Shown in pieces: positions 16,041-24,113 of a stretch of DNA of 54,733 nt. Each line of letters opens with the position of its first letter. The stretch's first letter is position 1. The notes under the pieces are model-generated. The model was not told the DNA's origin. It ran no database searches and saw only the letters and a program-made list of their open reading frames with translations. Source of the DNA: an uncultured Rhodospirillales bacterium (GTDB taxonomy: Bacteria > Pseudomonadota > Alphaproteobacteria > Reyranellales > Reyranellaceae); assembly GCA_945957125.1 (NCBI GenBank), contig CAMFJT010000009.1, forward strand, positions 1 through 54,733, in the 5' to 3' direction. The position numbers and the translations under genes were made by a program.

Positions 16041-16874
16041 TCAGCGACGCGGGCGGGCGATGGTGAGCGCGATCCCGCCCAGGATCGTGGCGGAGGCGAT
16101 CAGCAGCCGGGGCGAGAGCGGCTCGGCCAGCAGCACCACGCCGCCCAGCGCGGCGATGGCCGGCACGCTGAGCTGGATCACGGCGGCCGTCGCGGCCTTG
16201 AAGGAGGGCAGCACGGCATACCACAGCACGTATCCCAGGCCCGAGGTGACGGCGCCGGACGCCACGGCATAGAGCGCTCCGGTTTGGTCGACGCTGGTGC
16301 GCGAGGCGACGGCGAGGCTGAGCGCGGCGGCGAACGGTACGGCGCGCAGGAAGTTGCCGGCGGTCGCGGCGGTCGGGTCGCGGGTTCCCCGGCCGAGCAG
16401 CGAGTAGCCCGCCCAGGCGATGCCGGCGGCGATCATGAAGGCGGCGCCCTCGATCGGCGGGGCGGCGAGGCCGGGCAGCAGCATGTAGACCAGCCCGCCG
16501 ACGGCGACGAGCAGGCCGGCGAGCTGCATCGGGCGCAGCCGCTCGCCCATCGCCACGGCCCAGGACAACATCGCGATCTGCACCGCACCGAACAGCAGAA
16601 GCGCGCCTGTCGCGGCGGAGAGTTGGCGATAGGCGAAGGAGAAGCCGGCGGCATAGGCGAACAGGCAGGCCGCAGCCGGCCAGCTCCCGCCGCCGGCAAG
16701 CCGGCCCTTCCGCGCCCGCACGATCAGCGCCAGGACAAGAGCGCCCGAGGCGAGGCGGATCGAGGTGAAGCTCGCCGCGTCGATGGTCGTGTCGCGCAAC
16801 GCCATGCGGCAGAGCAGCGAGTTGCCGGCGAAGGCCAGCATGGCGAGCGTGGTGAGGACGATGAGGCGGGGCAT
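16041..16874 (-). CDS. EamA/DMT-family transporter
   Basis: A 277-residue membrane protein with ten hydrophobic helices in two repeated halves, each an EamA domain: RMALRDTTIDAASFTSIRL and FSFAYRQLSAATGALLLFG in the first, GYVLWYAVLPSFKAATAAVI in the second. Members export or import small metabolites such as amino acids or nucleotides. The start codon at 16874 lies only 6 bases from a perfect 26-bp inverted repeat, and no ribosome site is visible between them, so expression may be limited. An internal Met at residue 12 would cut the first helix and is unlikely to be the start. Confidence 0.85.
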   Translation of the reverse strand: MPRLIVLTTLAMLAFAGNSLLCRMALRDTTIDAASFTSIRLASGALVLALIVRARKGRLAGGGSWPAAACLFAYAAGFSFAYRQLSAATGALLLFGAVQIAMLSWAVAMGERLRPMQLAGLLVAVGGLVYMLLPGLAAPPIEGAAFMIAAGIAWAGYSLLGRGTRDPTAATAGNFLRAVPFAAALSLAVASRTSVDQTGALYAVASGAVTSGLGYVLWYAVLPSFKAATAAVIQLSVPAIAALGGVVLLAEPLSPRLLIASATILGGIALTIARPRR

Positions 16875-16880
16875 GGAGCT

Positions 16881-16956
16881 GGGAGCGCGGCTCTCCAGAG
16901 CCGCTCATGGGATGTTGGAAAGCGAAGGAAGAGCGGCTCTGGAGAGCCGCGCTCCC
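16881..16956. repeat. REPIN-like doublet (GGGAGCGCGG type)
   Basis: Bases 16881-16906 and 16931-16956 are exact 26-base reverse complements, beginning GGGAGCGCGGCTCTCCAGAG, separated by 24 bases. Each arm itself contains GGCTCTCCAGAGCC. It lies between the divergent EamA and monooxygenase genes. A near-identical copy is at 19203-19284 and a reduced copy at 46352-46389. Confidence 0.85.
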
Positions 16957-17026
16957 GGCAAGCGCGCCGGTAGGCGGCGTTTCGTATCACGTTGCGGCGT
17001 GCTTGGCTGCGCGCTAACGAAGAGCG

Positions 17027-18772
17027 GTGACCGAGCAGGAACAATGGCTGGCGCGGTTCGCGGCGGCCCTCGAACGCGGCGACGCCGATGCGGCCGCTTC
17101 GCATTTCATCGAGACGGGCTACTGGCGCGATCTCGTCGCCTTCACCTGGAACATCGTGACGTTCGAGAATCGTGCCGCGATTGCCGCCATGCTGAAGGCG
17201 CGGCTGGCGGACGTGCGGCCATCGGCCTTCCGGATGGAGAGCGGCGAGGGCTGGTTCACCTTCGAGACGGCGGTCGGGCGCGGACGCGGCCACGTGCGGC
17301 TGAAGGACGGAAAGGCCACGACGCTGTTCACTGCCCTGATGGAGCTGAAGGGCTTCGAGGAGAAGGCCGGCTCCACGCGCGAGGCCGGCACCGAGCATGG
17401 GGCGTTCCGCAACCGCGTGACCTGGACCGACCGGCGGCAGGCCGACGCCGAGGAGTTCGGCATCACACGCCAGCCGTTCGTGCTGATCGTCGGCGGCGGG
17501 CAGGGCGGCATCGGGTTGGGCGCGCGGCTGAAGCGGATCGGCGTGCCGGCGCTGATCGTCGATGCCCACGAGCGGCCGGGCGATGCCTGGCGCAAGCGCT
17601 ACAAGTCGCTCTGCCTGCACGATCCGGTCTGGTACGACCATCTGCCGTACCTGCCGTTTCCCGACCATTGGCCGATCTACACGCCCAAGGACAAGATGGG
17701 CGACTGGCTCGAGTCCTACGTGAAGATCATGGAGCTCGACTACTGGCCCTCCTCGCCGTGCAGGAGCGCGGTGTTCGACGAGGCGGCCGGCGAATGGACG
17801 GTCGTCGTCGAGCGCGCGGGCAAGCCCGTGACGATCCGGCCCAAGCATCTCGTGCTGGCAACCGGCATGTCGGGCTTCCCGGAAGTCCCGCGCTTTCCCG
17901 GTGCGGAGACGTTCAAGGGCATGCAGCACCATTCCAGCAAGCACACCGGCGGCGAGGGCTGGGCCGGCAAGCGCTGCGTCGTCGTCGGGTCGAATAACTC
18001 CGCGCACGACATCGCTGCCGACCTGTGGGAGCACGGCGCCGACGTGACGCTGCTGCAGCGCTCGCCGACGCTGGTGATGCGCGCGGAGTCGCTGGCGCGC
18101 CATCGGCCGCTCTATTCCGAGGACGCGCTGGCCAAGGGCATCACCACCGAGAAGGCCGACTTCATCGCCGCCTCGCTGCCCTATGCGCTGCAGCCGGCGG
18201 CCGCCCGGCCGATGACGGCGCAGATCCGCAGCGATGACGCCGATTTCTACGCGCGGCTGGAGAAGGCGGGTTTCAGGCTGACCTTCGGCGAGGACGAGAC
18301 CGGCATCGGCACGATGTATATGCGCCGCGGCTCGGGCTACTACATCGATGTCGGCGCCTCGGCCCTGATCGCCTCGGGCGAGATCAAGCTCGAGTCGTCC
18401 GAGGTCGACCATCTCACGGCGACGAGCGTGGTGCTGAAGGACGGCACCGAGCTGCCGGCCGACCTCGTCGTCTATGCCACGGGCTACGGCTCGATGAACC
18501 AGTGGGCGGCGGCTCTGATCTCGCCGGAGGTCGCCGACAAGGTCGGCAAGGTGTGGGGGCTGGGCTCCGGCACGGCCAAGGACCCGGGCCCGTGGGAAGG
18601 CGAGCCGCGCAACATGTGGAAGCCCACCGCGCAGGAGAACCTGTGGTTCCATGGCGGCAACCTTGCCCAGTCGCGGCACTATTCGCGCTTCCTCGCGCTG
18701 CAGCTCAAGGCGCGGCTGGAAGGGCTCGCCACCCCGGTCTACGCTCGCGCTCCCGTCCATCACAAGGCCTAG
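17027..18772 (+). CDS. flavin-containing monooxygenase with N-terminal NTF2-like domain
   Basis: A 581-residue cytosolic flavoprotein. Residues 1-130 look like an NTF2/SnoaL-type domain. From about residue 152, VLIVGGGQGGIGLGARL is the FAD-binding Rossmann loop, and a second nucleotide site CVVVGSNNSAHDIAADL is for NADPH. Between them FKGMQHHSSKHTGG resembles the FMO/Baeyer-Villiger fingerprint region, and VVYATGYGSMN is the conserved ATGY segment. It probably oxygenates a soft nucleophile or ketone with O2 and NADPH. The start is GTG at 17027; no better ATG lies nearby. Five bases separate its stop from the next gene, a CHRD lipoprotein. Confidence 0.85.
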   Translation: MTEQEQWLARFAAALERGDADAAASHFIETGYWRDLVAFTWNIVTFENRAAIAAMLKARLADVRPSAFRMESGEGWFTFETAVGRGRGHVRLKDGKATTLFTALMELKGFEEKAGSTREAGTEHGAFRNRVTWTDRRQADAEEFGITRQPFVLIVGGGQGGIGLGARLKRIGVPALIVDAHERPGDAWRKRYKSLCLHDPVWYDHLPYLPFPDHWPIYTPKDKMGDWLESYVKIMELDYWPSSPCRSAVFDEAAGEWTVVVERAGKPVTIRPKHLVLATGMSGFPEVPRFPGAETFKGMQHHSSKHTGGEGWAGKRCVVVGSNNSAHDIAADLWEHGADVTLLQRSPTLVMRAESLARHRPLYSEDALAKGITTEKADFIAASLPYALQPAAARPMTAQIRSDDADFYARLEKAGFRLTFGEDETGIGTMYMRRGSGYYIDVGASALIASGEIKLESSEVDHLTATSVVLKDGTELPADLVVYATGYGSMNQWAAALISPEVADKVGKVWGLGSGTAKDPGPWEGEPRNMWKPTAQENLWFHGGNLAQSRHYSRFLALQLKARLEGLATPVYARAPVHHKA

Positions 18773-18776
18773 GCGC

Positions 18777-19202
18777 ATGAACGGCATCAAGGTCCTGCTC
18801 GCGGCGAGCGTGCTCCTCGGCGGCTGCGGCGGCTTCTATCCCGGCGACCCGGTGGAGACCAAACCGCGCTTCGCCGCCTCGCTCGCCAGCGAGAGCACGG
18901 CCCGTGGCAGGCTCACCGCCAACTACTCGCCCTCGCGTCGGCTGCTGTCGTGGGACCTGAGATATGCCGGCCTGAGCAGCCCGATCACCTGGGCGGAGTT
19001 CCGCGGCCCCGACATCGAAGGCGCCGATTCCGCGATCGTGCCGATCAACGACCAGATCGAAGGCAACCGCCATCCCGGCGGCGCGACCCTGACCGACCGG
19101 CAGGCCGCCGACCTCGAGGCCGGCCGCTGGTATGTTGTCATCAAGACGGAGAAGTACCCCTCCGGCGAGCTCAAGGGCCCCGTGGTCGGGACGGGGCGGT
19201 AA
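18777..19202 (+). CDS. CHRD-domain lipoprotein
   Basis: A 141-residue lipoprotein with lipobox LGGC, the lipidated Cys near residue 17. The mature part matches the CHRD (chordin) domain: a beta-rich fold with ARGRLTANYSPSRRLLSWDL, then ADLEAGRWYVVIKTEKYPSG and GELKGPV at the end. CHRD proteins are common in bacteria without a settled role. The ATG at 18777 follows the monooxygenase stop by 4 bases, so it should be co-translated with it. A REPIN-like repeat follows immediately. Confidence 0.8.
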   Translation: MNGIKVLLAASVLLGGCGGFYPGDPVETKPRFAASLASESTARGRLTANYSPSRRLLSWDLRYAGLSSPITWAEFRGPDIEGADSAIVPINDQIEGNRHPGGATLTDRQAADLEAGRWYVVIKTEKYPSGELKGPVVGTGR

Positions 19203-19284
19203 GCTGGGGGCGCGGCTCTCCAGAGCCGCTCATGGGATGTCCCAAGGCGAAGAAGGAGCGGCTCTGGAGAGCCGCACTCCCAGC
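19203..19284. repeat. REPIN-like doublet (GGGGGCGCGG type)
   Basis: Outer ends are GCTGGG (19203) and CCCAGC (19284). The 20-base inner arms, GCGGCTCTCCAGAGCCGCTC and its complement at 19256-19275, are perfect. It is the same element as 16881-16956, including the central CATGGGATG. It lies between convergent genes and could act as a bidirectional transcription-end or mRNA-protecting hairpin. Confidence 0.85.
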
Positions 19285-19291
19285 GAGGAAC

Positions 19292-20116
19292 TCAGAACCT
19301 GAAGTTCCAGCCGATCCATTTCGCGAGGCCGCGGCCCATCACCTTCTCGAGATCCTCGCCCTTCAGCCACGGCAGCTCGTCGGTGAAGAAGGTGACGCAC
19401 TGGCGGTAGGTGCAGGGCATGCGGGTGATGTCGGTGCCCCAGAAGAAACGGTCCGGGCCGAAGGCGTCGAACAGGCGGTGCAACGGGTCGTGCAGGTTGC
19501 GGAACGGGTAGGGCTGCGTCGAGTAGCCCGGCGCGCCGGTCGCCTTCAGGGCCACGTTGGGCAGCCTGGCCAGCGGCAGCAGCTTGTCGAGATGCACCAG
19601 CGCCGCCTCGTCCTTCGCGCCCGACTTCAGGCCGCAGTGATCGATGATCAGGGTGAGGTCCGGATGGGTCTCGGCGATCCAGCGGAACTTGTCGAGGAAG
19701 TTGCCCGCCAGCATCGCGACGGGCAGCCCCGCCTTCTCGACGGCCGGCCAGATCCAGTCGAACTGGCCCTCCTGCAGCTGGCGGGGCTGGTCGCCATAGG
19801 CGAACACCCAGCGAAAGCCCTTCATGCCGGGCTGTTGCCGCCAGGTCGCGATCAGTCTCTCGTTCGACCGGTCGCCCGGTGGAAACTGCCCCAGGATGGC
19901 GAAGCGGTCGGGATGCTTCCTGCATGCCTCGACCGACAGCGCGTTCGAGGTCGGGTCCCAGCTGAACGGCGGATGGATCAGTGCGCCGTCGACGCCGGCC
20001 TCGGCCATCTCGGCTAGCAGCTCCTCGGCGCTGAAGCTCTGGACCTGGCGATGGTTGGAAACCGGCGGGATGATCGCCTGCGACCAGAGATGGACCTGCG
20101 CGTCGACGATCTTCAT
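19292..20116 (-). CDS. amidohydrolase-2 family hydrolase (second copy of a tandem duplication)
   Basis: A 274-residue metal-dependent TIM-barrel hydrolase. It has DAQVHLW at the N terminus (metal-binding D-x-x-x-H), DHCGL in mid-barrel, and FFWGTDITRMPCTYRQC with the catalytic Asp. It is more than half identical by eye to the gene directly upstream, especially over the last 70 residues. Related enzymes hydrolyse lactones or decarboxylate. The start ATG at 20116 overlaps the stop of the first copy (ATGA), so both copies are translated together. One copy probably specialises on a variant substrate, or they form a heteromer. Confidence 0.85.
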   Translation of the reverse strand: MKIVDAQVHLWSQAIIPPVSNHRQVQSFSAEELLAEMAEAGVDGALIHPPFSWDPTSNALSVEACRKHPDRFAILGQFPPGDRSNERLIATWRQQPGMKGFRWVFAYGDQPRQLQEGQFDWIWPAVEKAGLPVAMLAGNFLDKFRWIAETHPDLTLIIDHCGLKSGAKDEAALVHLDKLLPLARLPNVALKATGAPGYSTQPYPFRNLHDPLHRLFDAFGPDRFFWGTDITRMPCTYRQCVTFFTDELPWLKGEDLEKVMGRGLAKWIGWNFRF

Positions 20117-20940
20117 GTGAACTTGTAGTCCCAGCCGACCCACTTGCAGAGCGAGCGGCCCATCACCTTCTCGAGGTCCGGGCCCTTCAGCCACGGCAGC
20201 TCCTCGGTGAAGAAGGTCACGCACTGCCGATAGGTGCAGGGCATGCGGGTGATGTCGGTGCCCCAGAACAGGCGGTCCGGCCCGTAGGCATCGAAGATGC
20301 GGTGCAGGCCATCCTGGATGTTGCGGAACGGATAGGGCTGCGTCGAATAGTGCGGCGCGCCGGTCATCTTGACCGCGACGTTGGGCAGCTTGGCGAGCGC
20401 CGTCATCTTCTCGAGATGGATGAAGGCTTCCTCGTCCTGGCCGAGCCGGTTGAGGCCGCAATGGTCGAGGATCAGGCGGAGGTCGGGATAGCGCTCGGCG
20501 ATGCCGCGGAACTCCTTCAGGAAGATGCCGCCCATCATCGCGACGGCGAGGCCCGCTTTCGCGGCTTCCGGCCAGATCCAGTCGAGCGCGCCCTCGTGCA
20601 GCAGCTTCTGCTCCGGCGGATGCAGCAGCGCCCAGCGCAGCCCGACCATGCCGGGCTGCTTGCGCCAGCCCGGGATCAGCGCGCGGTTGGCCGGGTCCTT
20701 CGGATCGAAATTGCCCATCACCGCGAAGCGCCCGGGATATTTCGCGGCCGCCTCGAGCGCCATTTGCTGGGAGTTGGGATCCCAGCTCGTTGGCGGATGG
20801 ATGAGCGCGGCATCGACGCCGGCCTCGTCCATCTCCTTCAGCATCTCCTCGGCCGTGACCTGCGTGACCTTGCGATGCTTGCCGGTCGGTGGCGTGATCG
20901 TCTGGCCCCAGATATGGACCTGGGCGTCGATGATGTTCAT
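20113..20940 (-). CDS. amidohydrolase-2 family hydrolase (first copy of a tandem duplication)
   Basis: A 275-residue TIM-barrel amidohydrolase with DAQVHIW, LDHCGLN and LFWGTDITRMPCTYRQC landmarks. Start ATG at 20940 has a strong GGAGGAAA; the open frame extends 29 codons further without a site. It is a paralogue of the following gene, with stop and start overlapping. It lies 97 bases downstream of an aldo/keto reductase on the same strand. The trio looks like a small catabolic operon in which the reductase/dehydrogenase makes a lactone or carbonyl that the hydrolases open, as in L-fucose-type pathways. That pathway assignment is an inference. Confidence 0.85.
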   Translation of the reverse strand: MNIIDAQVHIWGQTITPPTGKHRKVTQVTAEEMLKEMDEAGVDAALIHPPTSWDPNSQQMALEAAAKYPGRFAVMGNFDPKDPANRALIPGWRKQPGMVGLRWALLHPPEQKLLHEGALDWIWPEAAKAGLAVAMMGGIFLKEFRGIAERYPDLRLILDHCGLNRLGQDEEAFIHLEKMTALAKLPNVAVKMTGAPHYSTQPYPFRNIQDGLHRIFDAYGPDRLFWGTDITRMPCTYRQCVTFFTEELPWLKGPDLEKVMGRSLCKWVGWDYKFT

Positions 20941-21037
20941 GGGTGTTTCCTCCAGTGGCGCGTTCTTGTCTTTTCTGCGCGGTGCGGGCTCTCGCGCCTC
21001 TGAAGGCGCTGCCGCCCGCCAGCGCATGTGAATGCGC

Positions 21038-22066
21038 TCAATTCGGCGTCGGCGAGGCCGGGTCGATCAGGTTCTCTCGCTTGAGCTCGCTCCACAGCTC
21101 CGTCGGGATCCTGGCCGAGAGGCGTTCGACGTTCTGCTTCACCTCCGTGCTGTTGAGCGCGCCGGGGATGACCGCGCAAAAAGCGGGATGGAACAGCGGG
21201 AACTGCATCGCCGCCGCGCCCAGCTCGACGCCGTGGCGCTTGCAGACCGCCTCGAGCTTGCGCGCCTTCTCGATCAGGTGGGCCGGCGCCTGGGCATAGT
21301 CGTGCGTCGACTGGTCGCTCACGCCGCCGGTCAGGATGCCGGAGTTGTACGGGCCGCCGAGGATCACCGACACGCCGCGCCGGGTGCATTCCGGCAGGAA
21401 GGCGTCGAGCGCGCCCTGCTCGAGCAGTGTGTAGCGGCCGGCCAGCAGCATGCAGTCGAAGTCGCCGGCCTGCACGAAGCGCAGGCTGGTGTCGCTCTCG
21501 TTGATGCCGACGCCGATCGCGCCGATGACGCCGGCCTTCTTCAGCTCGACGAGCGCCTTGTAGCCGCCCTCCATGACCGTCTTGAAGCGTTGGTCGAGGA
21601 TCGCGCGGTCCTTGATGGTCCAGAAATCGACGTCGTGGATCAGCGCGATGTCGATCTTCGCCATGCCGAGCCGCAGATGGGAATGCTCCAGCGAGCGCAT
21701 CACGCCGTCGTAGCTGTAGTCGAACACCGGCGAGAAGCCGGGCAGGCCGTTCTCGCGGAACTCCGGCGGCTTCTTCTCGCCGGGCCTGAGGGGATGGAGG
21801 ATGCGGCCGATCTTGGTCGACAGCACGAACTCCTCGCGCGGCCGGTTGCGCAGGGCCGCGCCCATGCGCAGCTCGCTGCGGCCGTAGCCGTAGAACGGCG
21901 AGGTGTCGAAGTAGCGCACGCCGAGATCGTAGGCGGCGTCGGTCAGCCCGACCGCCTCGGCGTCGGTGATGGCGGCGCGGAAGCCGCCCATCGGCGCGCC
22001 TCCGAGGCCGAGCGTGGTGACTTCCAACGATGTCTTGCCGACCCTGCGGCGCGGTAGGCTGGTCAC
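21038..22066 (-). CDS. aldo/keto reductase (aldose/L-fucose dehydrogenase-like)
   Basis: A 342-residue NAD(P)-dependent aldo/keto reductase. The catalytic tetrad region is visible: DTSPFYGYGRSE with Asp and Tyr, STKIGR with Lys, and IDIALIHDVD with His. The layout GLGGAPMGGFR and FVQAGDFDCMLLAGRYTLLE is typical of the branch containing D-threo-aldose 1-dehydrogenase (L-fucose dehydrogenase) and pyridoxal 4-dehydrogenase. The start is GTG at 22066 with GAGGGAAG upstream; the open frame reaches further but that extension is unlike the family. It heads the operon with two amidohydrolases and is divergent from the next secreted protein. Confidence 0.85.
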   Translation of the reverse strand: MTSLPRRRVGKTSLEVTTLGLGGAPMGGFRAAITDAEAVGLTDAAYDLGVRYFDTSPFYGYGRSELRMGAALRNRPREEFVLSTKIGRILHPLRPGEKKPPEFRENGLPGFSPVFDYSYDGVMRSLEHSHLRLGMAKIDIALIHDVDFWTIKDRAILDQRFKTVMEGGYKALVELKKAGVIGAIGVGINESDTSLRFVQAGDFDCMLLAGRYTLLEQGALDAFLPECTRRGVSVILGGPYNSGILTGGVSDQSTHDYAQAPAHLIEKARKLEAVCKRHGVELGAAAMQFPLFHPAFCAVIPGALNSTEVKQNVERLSARIPTELWSELKRENLIDPASPTPN

Positions 22067-22134
22067 GTTTCTTCCCTCGAATTTCTTTGCGGCTGCAATC
22101 GGAACGCAGCACAATACTCGCGAAATCGGTTCCG

Positions 22135-23103
22135 ATGCGCCATCGATTGTTGTCGATCCTGTTGCTTGCCTGCCTGGGCTTGGCGCCGAGCCAGGCCGGC
22201 GCGCTCGATTGCCAGAGCCCGGCGCGCACCGATCTCCGCGCGATCTGCCGCGATCCCGCGCTGAAGGCGGCCGACGAGCGGCGCATTGCCCTGTACGACC
22301 GCATCCGCGCCGGCCTTCCGGTCGCGGACAAGCCGGCTTTCGCCGCTTACGAGAACGGTTGGCTGGTCGCGCGCAGCGGCCGTTGCCCGATGCGCGAGGG
22401 CGAGATCGACAAACGCTGCCTGCGCGAGGCGATCGACGAGCATGCCGCCGAGCTGGCGGCGCTCGACGGGCTGGTCGGCGGCCCGGCGGGGCGCCTGCGC
22501 TTCCGCTCGCGCAAGAAAGCGGACGTCAATCCGAACGTCGACATCCATGCGACCTATGTCGAGTTCGAGGGCCCGCAGACGGCCGCGGAACGTCTCTTCA
22601 ACGAGCAGGTGCTGAAGCTCGTCAACCGCCTGCCATTCGCGCAATCGATCGATCCCAGGACCACCAACACGTGGCAGGACACGATCGACGTGCGCACCAT
22701 CTACAGCTCGCCCCGGCTGATCGCGGTGAAGTTCGCCGAGTGGGTATGCTGCGGCGCCTACGGCTCGGGCGGCTTCTATGCCCTCAACATCGATGCGGCG
22801 AACGGCACGGTGCTGGTTCCCGAACGATGGTTCCATCTCGACGAGGTCGCCGCGGCCTGCTGGTACCAGTTCGTCGACGGCGACAAGGGCGGCGAGCCGT
22901 TCCGCCGTCTCTATCCGCTGCGCGAGGCGATCGAGCGCTTCGGCGAGAACCTGCGCCGACCGTCCATCTGGTCCTTCTCGCAGCGCGGCGTCGAGCTGCA
23001 GTTCTCGTCGCTGATGGGTTATGCGAGCGGGCCGTACACCTGCCGCCTCGGCTACGCCGAGCTGGCCCGCTCGACCGTGGCGGGCTTCCAGTTGCCCCCC
23101 TGA
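22135..23103 (+). CDS. secreted protein with LprI-like N terminus
   Basis: A 322-residue exported protein. The signal peptide ends near SQAGA (about residue 22). Residues 25-60 (DCQSPARTDLRAICRDPALK, then YDRI) resemble the Cys-rich LprI/DUF1311 lysozyme-inhibitor-like module, with further Cys at SGRC and KRC. The C-terminal half (EWVCCGAYGSGGFYALNID, VPERWFHLDEVAAAC) recalls the DUF3298/RsiV-type ligand-binding domain. A role in cell-envelope defence is possible but unproven. Start ATG at 22135; no strong ribosome site is visible. Confidence 0.6.
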   Translation: MRHRLLSILLLACLGLAPSQAGALDCQSPARTDLRAICRDPALKAADERRIALYDRIRAGLPVADKPAFAAYENGWLVARSGRCPMREGEIDKRCLREAIDEHAAELAALDGLVGGPAGRLRFRSRKKADVNPNVDIHATYVEFEGPQTAAERLFNEQVLKLVNRLPFAQSIDPRTTNTWQDTIDVRTIYSSPRLIAVKFAEWVCCGAYGSGGFYALNIDAANGTVLVPERWFHLDEVAAACWYQFVDGDKGGEPFRRLYPLREAIERFGENLRRPSIWSFSQRGVELQFSSLMGYASGPYTCRLGYAELARSTVAGFQLPP

Positions 23104-23127
23104 CCGGCGTGGCGAAGCGTCGAGGCC

Positions 23128-24033
23128 TTACGCCGATGGCGCAATCGTCGTCGCTTCGATCTGCTCCGCCGTCGGTCCGTCGCCCTTCGTGGTCGTGCGG
23201 CGCAGGTCGCGGGTGGTGTTGAGATCGTCGTAGCGGCGTACCCGGTGCATGGTGGTGCGATTGTCCCACATCACCAGATCGTGCTGCGTCCAGCGGTGCG
23301 AATAGACGAACGCCTCCTGCGTGGCGTGCTCCGTCAGGTCGCGGATGAAGGCCATCGCTTCGGGTTGCGGCCAGCCGACGATGGTGCCGATGTGCGCCGA
23401 CAGGAACAGCGACTTGCGGCCCGAGGTCGGGTGCGTTCGCACCAGCCGGTGGCGGACCGGCGCCATGCCGGAAAGCTCCTCGGCCTTGTAGGCCTCGAAG
23501 CCGAGCTGGGCGCGCGAGAAGATCAGCGAATGCTCGCAGATGAGGTCCTCGACCTCCGCCTTCGTCGCGCTGTCCAGGGCATCGTAGGCGGCGCGCATGT
23601 CGGCGAACTCGGTGTTGCCGCCCCGGGTCACGACGATGCGGCCGCTCAGGATCGAGTAGTTCGCCGGCACGACGCGGAACGAGGCGTCCGAGTGCCAGAG
23701 CCGGTTGCCGAGCGAGGCCATGCGCCGGCGGTCGTCGCGGGCGAGCTTCTGCCCGCCCTTGTCGAGGTTGGAGACATCGGCGAAGGCAGGGTCGAGGCGT
23801 AGCTCCTGCTTGCGCTCCGTCGAGTTCGCGCCGTCCTGGAAGGGGCCGAAGTTGGCCGTGAAGGCAAGCTGCTGGGCGTCGGTGATGTCCTGCCCGGGCA
23901 GCACGAGCACGGCGTACCGGTCCATGCCGGCATCGATCGCCTTCACCTCTTCCGGCGTCAATGGCTTGCGCGCATCGATGCCGGTCATGCGGCCGCCGAC
24001 GTGGCGGGTGAGGGGCTCCACTTCGATCGTCAT
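23128..24033 (-). CDS. TauD/TfdA-family Fe(II)/2-oxoglutarate dioxygenase
   Basis: A 301-residue non-heme iron dioxygenase. The facial triad is seen as WHSD (His114, Asp116) and TTMHRVRRYD near residue 262. Arg in TRDLRRTT is the 2-oxoglutarate carboxylate binder. The LFLSAHIGTIVGWP segment is typical of the TfdA (2,4-D) and related branch rather than strict taurine dioxygenases. It probably hydroxylates an aryloxyalkanoate, sulfonate or similar compound, releasing a smaller fragment. It lies downstream of the fused aldolase/dehydrogenase gene? No: that gene is on the same strand but downstream of this one, separated by a palindromic repeat. Confidence 0.85.
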   Translation of the reverse strand: MTIEVEPLTRHVGGRMTGIDARKPLTPEEVKAIDAGMDRYAVLVLPGQDITDAQQLAFTANFGPFQDGANSTERKQELRLDPAFADVSNLDKGGQKLARDDRRRMASLGNRLWHSDASFRVVPANYSILSGRIVVTRGGNTEFADMRAAYDALDSATKAEVEDLICEHSLIFSRAQLGFEAYKAEELSGMAPVRHRLVRTHPTSGRKSLFLSAHIGTIVGWPQPEAMAFIRDLTEHATQEAFVYSHRWTQHDLVMWDNRTTMHRVRRYDDLNTTRDLRRTTTKGDGPTAEQIEATTIAPSA

Positions 24034-24045
24034 GCTCTCCTCATT

Positions 24046-24110
24046 GCTGGGACCGCGCCACTCCGTGGCGCTTCATGATGATGAGCGCCACAGAGTGGCG
24101 CGGTCCCAGC
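24046..24110. repeat. GC-rich long palindrome (GGGACCGCGCCAC type)
   Basis: A 65-base element with outer arms GCTGGGACCGCGCCACTC (24046-24063) and its complement ending CCCAGC (24110), and inner arms of CGTGGCGCTTCAT type. It fills the gap between the dioxygenase start and the stop of the aldolase/dehydrogenase gene. The same element, slightly diverged, is at 38731-38791. Confidence 0.8.
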
Positions 24111-24113
24111 GAA

